The notes beneath the pieces were generated by a model. It saw only the letters and a list, made by a program, of their open reading frames with translations, did not search any database and was not told where the DNA came from. From Bacteroidetes bacterium GWF2_33_38 (GTDB lineage Bacteria > Bacteroidota > Bacteroidia > Bacteroidales > GWF2-33-38): a DNA stretch of 64,000 bases. Shown here in pieces: positions 9,985 to 20,986 of this stretch. Location of the stretch: contig MEOF01000032.1 in NCBI GenBank assembly GCA_001769505.1, positions 1-64,000 on the forward strand, given 5' to 3'. How positions within the stretch are numbered: the stretch's first letter is position 1; each line of letters begins with the position of its first letter. The translations under genes and the position numbers were made by a program.

Positions 9985-10998
9985 ATGGCAAAAGAAAAAG
10001 AAGAAAAACAAGCTGTTAACAAAGAGAAACTAAAAGCTTTAGAAAATACCTTAGGCATTTTAGATAAAACCTACGGAAAAGGAACAGTAATGAGAATGGG
10101 CGACAGTGCAATTGTTGACATTCCTGCTATTTCATCGGGTTCTATTTCACTTGATTTGGCATTGGGAGTAAAAGGATATCCACGAGGCAGAGTAATCGAG
10201 ATTTTTGGCCCTGAATCGTCGGGAAAAACAACACTCGCTATTCATGCCATTGCTGAAGCTCAAAAAGCTGGAGGAATTGCCGCATTTATTGATGCAGAAC
10301 ATGCTTTCGACCGTTTTTATGCCGAAAAACTTGGCGTAGATGTAGAAAATTTATTGATTTCACAACCTGACTATGGTGAGCAAGCCTTAGAAATTGCCGA
10401 CCATTTAATTCGCTCGGGAGCTATTGATATTGTAGTAATTGATTCGGTTGCAGCTCTAACTCCAAAAGCTGAAATAGACGGCGAAATGGGAGATTCTAAA
10501 ATGGGCTTGCAAGCAAGATTGATGTCGCAAGCATTGAGAAAACTTACTGCTACGATTAACAGAACACAAACAACTTGTATTTTTATTAACCAATTAAGAG
10601 ATAAAATTGGAGTTATGTTTGGTAATCCTGAAACAACAACAGGAGGTAATGCCCTGAAATTTTATTCTACCATCAGAATTGATATTAGAAAATCGGCTCA
10701 AATAAAAGATGGCGAAGAAGTTACAGGAAACAGAGCCAAAGTGAAAATCGTAAAAAATAAATTAGCTCCTCCATTCAAAAAAGCGGAATTTGATATAATG
10801 TTTGGTGAAGGAATATCAAAAATTGGAGAAATAGTTGACCTTGGCGTAGATAACGAAATTATAAAAAAAAGCGGTTCTTGGTTTAGTTATGGCGAAACCA
10901 AATTAGGACAAGGACGCGATGCTGTTAAAAATTTACTTCAAGATAATCACGAATTAGCCGAAGAAATCGAAAAGAAAATTGTAGCCGCAATTGGTTAA
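9985..10998 (+). CDS. recA: Recombinase RecA
   Basis: '[43 protein letters not shown]...[40 protein letters not shown]'. Confidence 0.98.
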   Translation: MAKEKEEKQAVNKEKLKALENTLGILDKTYGKGTVMRMGDSAIVDIPAISSGSISLDLALGVKGYPRGRVIEIFGPESSGKTTLAIHAIAEAQKAGGIAAFIDAEHAFDRFYAEKLGVDVENLLISQPDYGEQALEIADHLIRSGAIDIVVIDSVAALTPKAEIDGEMGDSKMGLQARLMSQALRKLTATINRTQTTCIFINQLRDKIGVMFGNPETTTGGNALKFYSTIRIDIRKSAQIKDGEEVTGNRAKVKIVKNKLAPPFKKAEFDIMFGEGISKIGEIVDLGVDNEIIKKSGSWFSYGETKLGQGRDAVKNLLQDNHELAEEIEKKIVAAIG

Positions 10999-11013
10999 AA
11001 AATATAAAGAAAG

Positions 11014-11046
11014 TTGAGTGCATTGTTTTGCACTCAATTTTCCTTT
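11014..11046 (+). terminator. Rho-independent terminator of recA
   Basis: TTGAGTGCA-TTGTTT-TGCACTCAA followed by TTTTCCTTTT. Confidence 0.75.
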
Positions 11047-11059
11047 TAATAAACTGATT

Positions 11060-12085
11060 ATGAATAAATTATTGATTATAAGCATTTTTTTTGTTTTGTT
11101 GTATGCTTGTTCCTCTTCCGATAAAAACAATGACGCAAACACATCTTTGAACGATTCCATTGATTATGTTCAAGAAATTACAATGAAGCTACGTGAAAAT
11201 CCAAATGACCCGGAACTATTTTTTCAGCGTGCCGAAGCTTATCAAAAAATTAATAAGATAGAAAATGCCATAAACGACCTCGAATTTGCTTTAAAAATCG
11301 ATTCGAGCGAAACGAAATATTATCTCAAAATTTCCGATTTTTACATGTATTTGGGAAAATCAGGAAAAGCAAAAGCTAAATTAGAAAAGTGCGAATTGCT
11401 TTATCCTAAAAATACCGAAGTATTATTGAAACTTGCTCAAATTCATTTCTTTGTTCGTCAATATAACGAATCGATAAATTATTTGAATAAAATTCAAGAA
11501 ATCGATCGAAATATTGGCGAAGTATATTTTATCAAAGCTCTTATTTATAACGAAAATGGAGATACAACCAATGCCGTTAGAAATTTACATGTAGCAGTCG
11601 GAGTAAATACGAATTATTACGAAGCCTATGTTTTACTAGGTTTGTTAACTGCAAATGATAAAGACACAGCTAGTTTGGATTATTATCGAAATGCAATTAA
11701 AATAAAACCTCAAAGTTACGAAGCTCACTACAACATGGCTATGTTTTATCAAGAACGAGAAATGATTAAACAAGCGAAAAATATGTACAATTATATAATC
11801 GAGAAAGTTGATTCAACTTCATCGATAACTTATTTTAACTTAGCTTATTTAAGCATGGAAAAAGATAAGGATTATAAAACAGCAATTGATTTTTACTACA
11901 AAGCTCTGCAATATAAGCCCAATTATTTCGAGGCACATATTAATATCGGCTTTTGCTATGAAGCTATGAAGGAATATCAAAAGGCTTACGAAAATTATAA
12001 AATAGCTCTCGATATTGCTCCAAATTACCCACTTGCTATTGATGGAATGAACAGAATTGAAAAATATGTAACCGAAAGAGATTAG
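11060..12085 (+). CDS. TPR-repeat lipoprotein
   Basis: 'MNKLLIISIFFVLLYACSSSD' lipobox and multiple TPR motifs; start moved to 11060 because the ORF extension covers the recA terminator. Confidence 0.8.
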   Translation: MNKLLIISIFFVLLYACSSSDKNNDANTSLNDSIDYVQEITMKLRENPNDPELFFQRAEAYQKINKIENAINDLEFALKIDSSETKYYLKISDFYMYLGKSGKAKAKLEKCELLYPKNTEVLLKLAQIHFFVRQYNESINYLNKIQEIDRNIGEVYFIKALIYNENGDTTNAVRNLHVAVGVNTNYYEAYVLLGLLTANDKDTASLDYYRNAIKIKPQSYEAHYNMAMFYQEREMIKQAKNMYNYIIEKVDSTSSITYFNLAYLSMEKDKDYKTAIDFYYKALQYKPNYFEAHINIGFCYEAMKEYQKAYENYKIALDIAPNYPLAIDGMNRIEKYVTERD

Positions 12086-12132
12086 AAAACTCAATTAATT
12101 TTTTTATATTTTATTGAATAAAACACAAACAC

Positions 12133-14253
12133 ATGACAAAGAATATTTTAGGTTTTATAGCTATTGCCACTATGTTTACCATAGGTGCTTGCAAAAGTGA
12201 GAAAGAAAAAAATGAAACAACTATTCCAAATAAGAACGAAGTTTCAAAGTTAGATTCTTTATCGAAGTTGGAAATCGAAGGGAATAGAATTTCACCTGAA
12301 AACTTATGGAAATTTGGTCGAGTTAGCGATGCACAATTATCACCTGATGGAAAAACTGTAATCTATGGAGTAACTCGTTATAATATTGCAACCAATAAAG
12401 GCTATACTGATATTTTTTTGATTTCTGTCGATGGAGGAAATCCTATTCAATTAACTGATTTTGCTGGAGCTGAATTTAATCATCGTTGGAACGTCGATGG
12501 AAGTAAAATTTACTTTATAGCATATGAAAGTGAAACTGGACAAATTTGGCAGATGAATGCCGATGGAAGCGATAAAAAGCAGATTTCGGAAATAGCCGAA
12601 GGAATCAATAGTTTTGAAATTTCAGCCGACAACAATCAAGTTTTTTACACAAAAGATGTGAAATTTGAAAAAACACCACAAGAAATTCATGCCGATTTGC
12701 CACTTACAAATGTTAGAATTATTGAAGATTTAATGTATCGTCATTGGAACGATTGGAGCGATTATAAATTCAGTCATATTTTTATTTCTGATATAAAAGA
12801 TAATAAAATTATCGATGGTAAAGACATTATGGAATCAGAGGCTTTCGATTCGCCTCTTTCGCCTTATTTCGACAATACTGAAATTACGTGGAGTCCCGAT
12901 GGAAAACATATTGCATACACTTGTAAAAAATTATCGGGAAAAGATTTTGCTTTAAGTACAAATTCTGATGTTTATTTATACAATATCGAAAAAGGGACAA
13001 CCGAAAATATTTCGGAAGGAATGATGGGATACGACAAATATCCAGTCTTCTCGAATGATGGTAAAAAAATTGCCTTCCAAAGCATGGAAACTCCAGGTTA
13101 TGAGTCAGATAAAGACCGATTATTCGTTTACAATATCGACTCAAAAGAAAAAACATATCTAACCGATGGTTTCGACCAAAGTATTTCACACACTGTTTGG
13201 AGCAAGGATGATTCTGAAATTTATTTTATTTCCGGAATTCATGCTACACATCAACTTTATAAAATTAATGTTGCCAATAAACAAGTAACGCAAATTACTA
13301 AAGGTCAGCACGATTATAACTCGTTTTCAAAAACTGACAAAGTGTTGGTAGGCGAAAAAATGTCGATTTCGATGGCAAATGAGATATTTAACATTAATGC
13401 AGAAACCGGAGAAGAAACTCAACTGACTTTTACCAACAAAAATATTTACGACAAAATAGAAATGGGTAAAGTAGAAGAACGTTGGATAAAAACTACCGAT
13501 GGAAAAGATATGTTGGTTTGGATTATTTATCCTCCACAATTCGATGCAAATAAAAAATATCCAGCATTGTTGTATTGCCAAGGTGGACCTCAAAGTGCAG
13601 TAAGCCAATTCTTTTCGTATCGATGGAATTTTCAAATTATGGCTGCAAACGATTATATCGTAATTGCCCCCAATCGTCGTGGCTTACCAAGTTTTGGTTC
13701 TGAGTGGAATGCTCAAATTAGTGGTGATTATGGCGGACAAAACATGAAAGATTATTTATCGGCGGTTGACGAAATGAAAAAAGAACCATTCATTGATGGT
13801 GATAGAATTGGAGCTGTGGGAGCTAGTTATGGCGGATTTTCGGTATTTTGGTTAGCCGGACATCACGAAAAACGATTCAAAGCATTTATTTCACATTGCG
13901 GAATGTTTAATCTCGAAAGCCAATATGCAGCAACAGAAGAAATGTTTTTTGTGAATCACGATTTGGGCGGAGCTTATTGGGAAAAAGAAAACAAGATTGC
14001 TCAAAATTCTTTTGCAAATTCGCCACATAAATTTGTTCAAAATTGGGATACTCCAATTATGATTATTACCGGTGGCAAAGATTTTCGTATTCCTTATACC
14101 GAAAGTTTACAAGCATTTAACGCTGCCAAATTGGTTGGTGTTGATGCAAAATTGTTATACTTCCCCGAAGAAACACATTTTGTATTGAAACCACAGAATA
14201 GCATTCTTTGGCAACGTGAATTTTTTGCTTGGCTTGATAAATATTTGAAGTAA
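12133..14253 (+). CDS. S9 family peptidase (prolyl oligopeptidase/acylaminoacyl-peptidase type), lipoprotein-like
   Basis: WD40-like beta-propeller repeats plus 'RIGAVGASYGGFSVFWLAGHHEKRFKAFISHCG' (GxSxGG), 'GGKDFRIPYTES', 'EETHFVLKPQN'. Confidence 0.93.
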   Translation: MTKNILGFIAIATMFTIGACKSEKEKNETTIPNKNEVSKLDSLSKLEIEGNRISPENLWKFGRVSDAQLSPDGKTVIYGVTRYNIATNKGYTDIFLISVDGGNPIQLTDFAGAEFNHRWNVDGSKIYFIAYESETGQIWQMNADGSDKKQISEIAEGINSFEISADNNQVFYTKDVKFEKTPQEIHADLPLTNVRIIEDLMYRHWNDWSDYKFSHIFISDIKDNKIIDGKDIMESEAFDSPLSPYFDNTEITWSPDGKHIAYTCKKLSGKDFALSTNSDVYLYNIEKGTTENISEGMMGYDKYPVFSNDGKKIAFQSMETPGYESDKDRLFVYNIDSKEKTYLTDGFDQSISHTVWSKDDSEIYFISGIHATHQLYKINVANKQVTQITKGQHDYNSFSKTDKVLVGEKMSISMANEIFNINAETGEETQLTFTNKNIYDKIEMGKVEERWIKTTDGKDMLVWIIYPPQFDANKKYPALLYCQGGPQSAVSQFFSYRWNFQIMAANDYIVIAPNRRGLPSFGSEWNAQISGDYGGQNMKDYLSAVDEMKKEPFIDGDRIGAVGASYGGFSVFWLAGHHEKRFKAFISHCGMFNLESQYAATEEMFFVNHDLGGAYWEKENKIAQNSFANSPHKFVQNWDTPIMIITGGKDFRIPYTESLQAFNAAKLVGVDAKLLYFPEETHFVLKPQNSILWQREFFAWLDKYLK

Positions 14254-14319
14254 TTTAGATACTCACATAATGTTAAAAAGATAAAGCTTTTCATACATTT
14301 ACTCTAAAAAATTTAACAC

Positions 14320-14940
14320 ATGAATAAACTAATTTTCACATTCTTAATATTGGTTAATCTATCGGCTTTTTCACAGAATACAGCCAAAGACTATTTTTAT
14401 CAAGGTGAAATAAAATCAGGTTATTTCGATGCTGAAGGAGCTATTGCCGACTATCAAAAAGCAATCGAATTGGACGCCAATTATATCGAAGCATATTATA
14501 AAATTGGAATTATTTATTACGATAAGCGTATGTTCGATGAAGCGGTAAGTTATTTCGACAAAGCTATTGCAATAGACCAATTGCATAAAAACAGTTTTTA
14601 TTTGCGAGCTCGTTCTAAATTTGAACTAAAAAAATATGCCGAAGCAATCGAAGATTATAATCAAGCTTTTGAAAATAAAAAAGATACAAAAGTTTATTAC
14701 GGAAGAGCTTTGGCAAAATATTTTGCCGAAGACTACAAAGGTGCAGTCGAAGATTTTGATCAAACGGTAAAATACAAATTTAAAGCAAGTAAAAAAGTAG
14801 ATTCATCAGATGCATATTTTTATAGAGCCCTTTCAAAACAAAAGTTAGGAAATGAAACAGAAGCATGTGATGATTTGAAAAAAGCAAAAGAATTCGGGTC
14901 AACCAAAAGCGACGAAGAACTTAAAATTAAATGTAAATAA
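14320..14940 (+). CDS. Secreted TPR-repeat protein
   Basis: Signal peptide and TPR motifs 'AIADYQKAIELDANYIEAYYKIGIIYYDKRMFDEAVSYFDKAIAID'. Confidence 0.8.
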   Translation: MNKLIFTFLILVNLSAFSQNTAKDYFYQGEIKSGYFDAEGAIADYQKAIELDANYIEAYYKIGIIYYDKRMFDEAVSYFDKAIAIDQLHKNSFYLRARSKFELKKYAEAIEDYNQAFENKKDTKVYYGRALAKYFAEDYKGAVEDFDQTVKYKFKASKKVDSSDAYFYRALSKQKLGNETEACDDLKKAKEFGSTKSDEELKIKCK

Positions 14941-14951
14941 ACTTTAAGAAT

Positions 14952-15260
14952 ATGTTTGGTGATTTAATGGGCAAGCTCAAAGAAGCTCAAAAGCAGATGG
15001 AGCAAATAAAAGGTCGTTTGAATAACATATACGTTAATGCAGAATCAACTGATAAAGATATAAAAGTTACAATTAATGGAAATAGAGTTGTTCGAGATAT
15101 AGTTATTGATAAAGCATTATTAATAAATGGCAATACCGAAGAACTACAAAATAAGTTGGTACATACAATTAACAAAGCCATTGAACAAGCTAATAAGCTT
15201 AACGAAAGTGAGATGCAAGGAGCGGCAAAAAGCATGCTTCCTGGATTTCCTGGTTTGTAA
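14952..15260 (+). CDS. ybaB: YbaB/EbfC family nucleoid-associated protein
   Basis: 'MFGDLMGKLKEAQKQMEQIKGRLNNI...AIEQANKLNESEMQGAAKSMLPGFPGL'. Confidence 0.88.
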   Translation: MFGDLMGKLKEAQKQMEQIKGRLNNIYVNAESTDKDIKVTINGNRVVRDIVIDKALLINGNTEELQNKLVHTINKAIEQANKLNESEMQGAAKSMLPGFPGL

Positions 15261-15274
15261 TTCTAAATTTTTGT

Positions 15275-15847
15275 ATGAGCAAAATCGTTTTGATTGGTGT
15301 ATTTCTTAGCATTTGTTCCTTTTCATGTTTTGCTCAACATTGGGAAAAATCGTATATCATTAACTTACAAAACGATACCTTATTCGGCTTTGTAAATTCA
15401 AACAAATACAGTTTTTGGGAGAAAATATTATTCAAAGAAACCGAAAATGATAAACATCGGGTTTACTATTCAAACGAATTGAAAGTTTATAGTTACAATA
15501 ACGAAATATATTATTCGATTCATTTGCCAAAAACAATAACTGGGATTGAATCTTATACATTTGCTAAAAGAATTATTGAAGGAAATATTACATTGTTTCA
15601 TTCTAAATATCGTTATTCAGCATGCTCTTGTGAACCCGAAGGTGCTATTGGGAATGGCTATATATTATTGAAAAAGAACGAAATGCTAATTGTTCAAAAA
15701 AAATCGTTGAATCGAAAAATTAAAAACAAGGATGAATTTTCAGAGTTTCTATCAGATAATGAAGAGTTGTCATCTAAAATTCTTAACAATCAAGTTGATT
15801 TTAACGATATTCCTAAAATTCTGGTGCTATATAACGAAGCAAATTAA
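15275..15847 (+). CDS. Secreted hypothetical protein
   Basis: 190 aa ORF with signal peptide 'MSKIVLIGVFLSICSFSCFAQ'. Confidence 0.6.
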   Translation: MSKIVLIGVFLSICSFSCFAQHWEKSYIINLQNDTLFGFVNSNKYSFWEKILFKETENDKHRVYYSNELKVYSYNNEIYYSIHLPKTITGIESYTFAKRIIEGNITLFHSKYRYSACSCEPEGAIGNGYILLKKNEMLIVQKKSLNRKIKNKDEFSEFLSDNEELSSKILNNQVDFNDIPKILVLYNEAN

Positions 15848-15961
15848 AGCTTACACGGCCTTAAAATGAAGTTGTAAAAACAACATTTTATTCAATTTTA
15901 CGCAAAAAACAATTTTTCAAAAAGAAAAATAGCATTTTCGATATTTTTATTGGTATAAATT

Positions 15962-15991
15962 TTTGAAATATACTTTTTTTTACTACATTTG
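15962..15991 (+). promoter_or_regulatory. Promoter of tRNA-Asp (TTTG-N18-TACATTTG)
   Basis: TTTG 15962-15965 and TACATTTG 15984-15991, 15 nt upstream of tRNA. Confidence 0.7.
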
Positions 15992-16006
15992 CACTCACAA
16001 AATTGA

Positions 16007-16080
16007 GGTGCGGTAGTTCAGTTGGTTAGAATATCGGCCTGTCACGCCGAGGGTCGCGAGTTCGAGTCTCGTCCGCACCG
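16007..16080 (+). tRNA. tRNA-Asp (GTC)
   Basis: GGTGCGG/CCGCACC acceptor stem, anticodon loop CCTGTCACG, T-loop GTTCGAGTC; CCA not encoded. Confidence 0.97.
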
Positions 16081-16087
16081 CCTCGAT

Positions 16088-16113
16088 TAAAAGCCCTTTT
16101 TAAGGGCTTTTTT
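16088..16113 (+). terminator. Rho-independent terminator after tRNA-Asp
   Basis: AAAGCCCTT-TTT-AAGGGCTTT followed by T-run. Confidence 0.8.
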
Positions 16114-16195
16114 CATTTTCATTTGTTTCATAAATTCATTTTTTTTAATGGGTATAATCTTTTACTTTTGTAAAAAATTATAAAAATTATTATTT

Positions 16196-17071
16196 ATGAA
16201 AGCATATGTATTTCCTGGACAAGGAGCACAGTTTGTAGGAATGGGAAAAGATTTGTACGATAATTCTCCATTAGCTAAAGAAATGTTTGAAGAAGCAAAT
16301 AAAATTTTAGGTTTTCGAATTACAGATTTAATGTTTAGTGGAACTGACGAGGATTTAAAACAAACCAACGTAACACAACCAGCAATATTTTTACATTCGG
16401 TAATTTTAGCAAAAACATTGGGCGAAAGTTTTAAACCAGAAATGGTTGCGGGTCATTCCCTTGGCGAATTTTCAGCATTAGTAGCAAACGGAACATTATC
16501 GTTTGAAGATGGTTTGCGTTTAGTTTCAAAACGTGCTCAAGCCATGCAAAAAGCATGCGAAGCAGAACCTTCAACAATGGCTGCAATTTTAGGACTTGAT
16601 GATGAAGTAGTTGAAAAAATTTGTGCTGAAATCAATGAAGTTGTTGTTCCTGCAAACTACAATAGTCCTGGTCAATTGGTTATTTCAGGCTCGCACAAAG
16701 GGATTGATTTAGCAATTGAAAAGTTGACTGCTGCTGGAGCCAAACGAGCTATGAAATTAATGGTAGGTGGAGCATTCCACTCTCCACTGATGGAACCTGC
16801 AAGAGCTGAATTAGCGGCTGCAATAAATAACACAACTTTTAATAAACCTATTTGTCCCGTTTATCAAAATGTTAATGCGAAAGCAGTTGTAGAGCCTAGC
16901 GAAATAAAAGAAAATTTAATTCAACAATTAACAGCTCCTGTTCGTTGGACACAAATAGCAATAAATATGATTGCCGATGGTGCTTCACACTTCACTGAAG
17001 TTGGACCCGGTAAAGTGTTGCAAGGATTAATCAAAAAAGTAAGTCGGGATATTCCAACCGAAAGTGCATAA
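16196..17071 (+). CDS. fabD: Malonyl-CoA:ACP transacylase
   Basis: 'MKAYVFPGQGAQFVGMGKDLYD...VAGHSLGEFSALVANG...GGAFHSPLMEPA'. Confidence 0.96.
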   Translation: MKAYVFPGQGAQFVGMGKDLYDNSPLAKEMFEEANKILGFRITDLMFSGTDEDLKQTNVTQPAIFLHSVILAKTLGESFKPEMVAGHSLGEFSALVANGTLSFEDGLRLVSKRAQAMQKACEAEPSTMAAILGLDDEVVEKICAEINEVVVPANYNSPGQLVISGSHKGIDLAIEKLTAAGAKRAMKLMVGGAFHSPLMEPARAELAAAINNTTFNKPICPVYQNVNAKAVVEPSEIKENLIQQLTAPVRWTQIAINMIADGASHFTEVGPGKVLQGLIKKVSRDIPTESA

Positions 17072-17080
17072 ACACTATAT

Positions 17081-17140
17081 CATTCATCCGCAAGTTTGCT
17101 CCGTTTCTTGTGGATGAATGGCTTTTCGTAAGCCATTTTT
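17081..17140 (+). terminator. Tandem hairpins downstream of fabD
   Basis: CATTCATCCGCAAG...CTTGTGGATGAATG then GGCTTTTCGTAAGCC followed by ATTTTT. Confidence 0.6.
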
Positions 17141-17171
17141 GACCACATTGTAAAATTATTATAAATCAGGA

Positions 17172-17897
17172 CTATTCAAAATGGAACGAAATCATTATTA
17201 ACTTTGAATTCATTCTTTCAATTGCACTCGAATATTGAGTATTATCGGGCTGAAGCATATTAAACATTCCAACTTCGTATTTTATTTCAGTAGAAAATTT
17301 AAAATACGGTAAGTAGAAATCAATTCCAAGTCCAAATTGATAATACAAATCGGTTCTATTGAGACGTATTTTGGGTTTTTCTTCGTCTTTTATTTCTTTT
17401 TGTGCTGCCAAATCGTATTTAAGCGAACCTCCGGCAATCAAATATGGTCGATAATCGTTGTGTCGCAAAGCTCGATATTTAAACACCAAAGGAAAGTCAA
17501 GAAATGTTGACTCAATTTTCATCACTTTTTCGTAAAACGATGAATCTTTGCGTACAATGTAAGTCATATCGCGTTGACCAAAATTTAAACCAGGTAAAAA
17601 ACGCAGATTTAAGCCTTCTACGATTTTTAAATCAGAAATTATTCCAAGATTAAAACCAGGCTGAGGCTGATTTTCAACGCTATAAATTGAATCCAATCCA
17701 AAAAAAGCCCCTGAATTATGAATGGTAAAATCCATTGAATTAATTCCGATTGTAAAACCAAAATGCAATCGTTGAAAATCGTATCGAGGATTGTTTACAG
17801 GTCTCGTTAATTGTGCATTTGCACAAATCACAGAAAATACAAAAAATAATATGAAAGTTATTTGTTTCAAATAAAATATTTTTTTGTCAGTTCTCAA
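17172..17897 (-). CDS. porT: PorT-family outer-membrane beta-barrel protein (T9SS-associated)
   Basis: 'HFGFTIGINSMDFTIHNS...LRFLPGLNFGQRDMTY...ESTFLDFPLVFKYRALRHNDYRPYLIAGGSLKYDLAA'; directly downstream of ubiE, as commonly seen for porT/sprT. Confidence 0.8.
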   Translation of the reverse strand: MRTDKKIFYLKQITFILFFVFSVICANAQLTRPVNNPRYDFQRLHFGFTIGINSMDFTIHNSGAFFGLDSIYSVENQPQPGFNLGIISDLKIVEGLNLRFLPGLNFGQRDMTYIVRKDSSFYEKVMKIESTFLDFPLVFKYRALRHNDYRPYLIAGGSLKYDLAAQKEIKDEEKPKIRLNRTDLYYQFGLGIDFYLPYFKFSTEIKYEVGMFNMLQPDNTQYSSAIERMNSKLIMISFHFE

Positions 17898-17899
17898 AA

Positions 17900-18595
17900 T
17901 TAAGATTTATTCGCTAAATATATGCTTGCTATTCCAAACGTCAAGGGTATTGATTTATTGTTATTGAAACCTGCCTTGTCTAATTTTACTATAAAATTGT
18001 TTCCGTAAGGAAAATTATCAACCGAATGGTACAAATATCGATACGCTTTTTTATCCTTTGAGATAATTCCTCCGATAAATGGAACAAAGTATTTAAAATA
18101 CAGATGATATATGTTACGAAATGGAAAATGCTTCGGCTTCGAAAACTCTATGATAACGGTTTTGCCGCCAGGTTTAATTACCCGATACAATTCTTTTAAT
18201 CCTATTTCTAAATTTTCGTAATTTCTCACACCAAAAGCAACAGTTGCAGCATCAAAAACATTGTCGTCGAAAGGTAATTTTTCGGCATCAGCCAATTTAA
18301 AAATAATATTTTTATCAGAATAGTGTTGCTTAAATTTACTTTTGGCAACATTAATCATCTCCTCTGACAAATCAACGCCTACAACTTCTGCAACACCCGA
18401 CATCGAGATTGAAAAAGCAAAATCGCCTGTTCCGGTCGCTACATCTAAAACTTTTGCAGGATTGTTTTGTTGAAGTATATTAACCGCTTTTTTTCGCCAA
18501 CGTTTATCAATTCCAAACGAAAGCAAATGATTAAGCAAATCGTAACTCTTGGCAATTTTATCGAACATGTTTGTAACTTGTTCTTTTTTGCCCAA
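17900..18595 (-). CDS. ubiE: Demethylmenaquinone methyltransferase UbiE/MenG
   Basis: 'MFDKIAKSYDLLNHLLSFGIDKRWRKKAV...VLDVATGTGDFAF...ATVAFGVRNYENLEIGLKELYRVIKPGG'. Confidence 0.95.
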   Translation of the reverse strand: MGKKEQVTNMFDKIAKSYDLLNHLLSFGIDKRWRKKAVNILQQNNPAKVLDVATGTGDFAFSISMSGVAEVVGVDLSEEMINVAKSKFKQHYSDKNIIFKLADAEKLPFDDNVFDAATVAFGVRNYENLEIGLKELYRVIKPGGKTVIIEFSKPKHFPFRNIYHLYFKYFVPFIGGIISKDKKAYRYLYHSVDNFPYGNNFIVKLDKAGFNNNKSIPLTFGIASIYLANKS

Positions 18596-18639
18596 ACCTA
18601 CTTCCGAATATGGTTTTACTTGGCTAATACGAACTCCTT

Positions 18640-20871
18640 TTATTCTGAAAGTTTTTTTGAAATAGTTGTATTATACACTTTTTTAGCATCTTGTATAAAG
18701 CCATACGAAATATCGTCAACTCGTAATTCGCCTTTTGTAACATGTCCTACAATTGAGAAAGGAAAATCTTTTTCCAACATAAAGTCGATAAATGGGATTT
18801 CTCTCGAAGGGGCAACGGTTACAATAATTCGACCTTGAGCTTCGCCAAACAAATAAGCATCGGTGCGGACTTCTGCGTCGGTAGTAATATCAAAACCCAA
18901 ATTTCGAGGCATTGCACTTTCTAATAGCGAAATATACAATCCTCCCTCAGAAATATCATGAACCGAGCGAACTAAATTTTTCGCAATTAATTGTTTTACA
19001 ATTTGGTGCAAATTATATTCAAAATCAAGATCGAACACCGGAGCAGGAGATTCTTTAATTCCGTGGTAAGAAACTAAATATTCTGACGATGCAATGTCGT
19101 TTTTCGATTCACCTAATAAAAAAATCATATCGCCTTTTGTTTTAAAAGCCAAGGTCATTTGATCGTTCTTTTCTTTTAGCAAACCAAGCATTCCGATAAC
19201 AGGTGTAGGATATATCGGCTCGATTTTTCCGCCAATGGCTGTTTGATTATAAAAACTTACATTTCCGCCGGTAACAGGGGTTTCAAATTTTTCGCAAGCT
19301 TTTCGCATACCATTGATTGCACCAACAAACTGCCAATAAACTTCGGGATTATAGGGATTCCCGAAATTTAAACAATTGGTAATTGCCAAAGGCTCTCCGC
19401 CAGAGCAAACAATATTTCTTGCAGCTTCTGCAACAGCTATCTGAGTTCCGATTTCGGGGTCAGCATTAACATATTTTGAATTGCAATCGACAGTTAAAAC
19501 CAATGCCTTGTTTGTTCCTTTTATATTAACTACTCCTGCATCTGACGGAAAATTTGTAGTCATATTGTTTGTACCAACCATGGTATCGTACTGTTCAATA
19601 ATCCAATTTTTTGAAGCAATATTTGGATTTGCAACAAGTGATTCAGCTACTTCTCTCAAGTTCTGAGGTTCAGGAACGTTGTCGATATTAAATTTTTTAT
19701 ATTCTTGATAATACGCAGGCTCTTTGTATTCTCTTTCGTAAACTGGAGCTCCTCCGCCAAGTACAAGTGTGTCGGCGGGAACGTCGGCAACTAATTTATC
19801 GTGCATGTAAAAATGCAATCGATTTCCTTTAGTTACTTCTCCAATAATTTCACAATGCAAATCCCATTTGTCGAATATTTTTTCTACTATTTTTTCTTTA
19901 CCTTTTTCAACTACAATTAACATTCGTTCTTGCGATTCGGAAAGTAAAATTTCCCAAGGCTCAATATTTTGCTGACGTAAAGGAACTTTATCCAAATTAA
20001 TTTTCATGCCATGTTCGCCTTTTGCCGACATCTCTGATGTAGAACAAATAATTCCGGCAGCTCCCATATCTTGCATTCCAACCACAGCATCGGTTTTATT
20101 TAATTCGAGCGTAGCTTCTAGTAATAATTTTTCTTGAAATGGATCTCCAACTTGTACCGAAGGTATATCGTCGGCTGAATTTTCGTGCAAATCAGCTGAA
20201 GCAAAAGTAGCTCCATGAATACCATCTTTTCCGGTAGATGAACCAACAATGTAAACAGGATTTCCAACACCTTTTGAAATAGCCGAAATCATGTCTTCTT
20301 TTTTCATTAAGCCAACCGACATGGCATTTACCAATGGATTGGTATTGTAACACTCGTCGAAATAAACTTCGCCAGCTACAACCGGAACTCCAAATGCGTT
20401 TCCATAATCGCCAATTCCTTTAACCACACCTTTAAGCAACCATTTTGTTCTATCGTTTTCGAGTTTTCCGAAACGAAGCGAATTTAACTGAGCAACCGGA
20501 CGAGCTCCCATGGTAAAAATATCGCGATTAATTCCACCAACTCCTGTTGCAGCTCCCTGGTAAGGTTCAACTGCCGAAGGGTGATTATGTGATTCGATTT
20601 TAAATGCACAAGCCAATCCGTCACCAACATCTACTAAACCAGCATTCTCCTCTCCTGCCTCAACCAACAAAGCTTTCCCTTTTCTTGGTAAAGTTTTCAA
20701 CCATTTTATCGAATTTTTATACGAAGCATGCTCCGACCACATTACTGAATAAATGCTCAACTCAACAAAATTAGGTTCACGTCCTAATATTTCTTTGATT
20801 TTATCAAATTCATCTGATGTTAAACCGAGTTTTTTTGCAGCATCTACGGTTACTTTAGCGTTATTTGGCAT
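18640..20871 (-). CDS. purL: Phosphoribosylformylglycinamidine synthase subunit PurL (small type)
   Basis: 'EPNFVELSIYSVMWSEHASYKNSI...ESHNHPSAVEPYQGAATGVGGINRDIFTMGARPVA'; start placed at MPNNAKVT. Confidence 0.96.
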   Translation of the reverse strand: MPNNAKVTVDAAKKLGLTSDEFDKIKEILGREPNFVELSIYSVMWSEHASYKNSIKWLKTLPRKGKALLVEAGEENAGLVDVGDGLACAFKIESHNHPSAVEPYQGAATGVGGINRDIFTMGARPVAQLNSLRFGKLENDRTKWLLKGVVKGIGDYGNAFGVPVVAGEVYFDECYNTNPLVNAMSVGLMKKEDMISAISKGVGNPVYIVGSSTGKDGIHGATFASADLHENSADDIPSVQVGDPFQEKLLLEATLELNKTDAVVGMQDMGAAGIICSTSEMSAKGEHGMKINLDKVPLRQQNIEPWEILLSESQERMLIVVEKGKEKIVEKIFDKWDLHCEIIGEVTKGNRLHFYMHDKLVADVPADTLVLGGGAPVYEREYKEPAYYQEYKKFNIDNVPEPQNLREVAESLVANPNIASKNWIIEQYDTMVGTNNMTTNFPSDAGVVNIKGTNKALVLTVDCNSKYVNADPEIGTQIAVAEAARNIVCSGGEPLAITNCLNFGNPYNPEVYWQFVGAINGMRKACEKFETPVTGGNVSFYNQTAIGGKIEPIYPTPVIGMLGLLKEKNDQMTLAFKTKGDMIFLLGESKNDIASSEYLVSYHGIKESPAPVFDLDFEYNLHQIVKQLIAKNLVRSVHDISEGGLYISLLESAMPRNLGFDITTDAEVRTDAYLFGEAQGRIIVTVAPSREIPFIDFMLEKDFPFSIVGHVTKGELRVDDISYGFIQDAKKVYNTTISKKLSE

Positions 20872-20986
20872 GGTGCTTAAATTTTGATTATTGTTGCTCG
20901 CAAGATATAAAATTAAACGCATTATACAAAAATCAAAAATGATGATTTATAAACCGATTCCTTGTCTTTAGTGTAATAAATTTGAT

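Noticed and set aside
11018-11059. Upstream extension of the TPR lipoprotein ORF (MHCFALNFPFNKLI)
   Set aside because: Covers the recA terminator hairpin and would hide the lipoprotein signal peptide; start moved to 11060.
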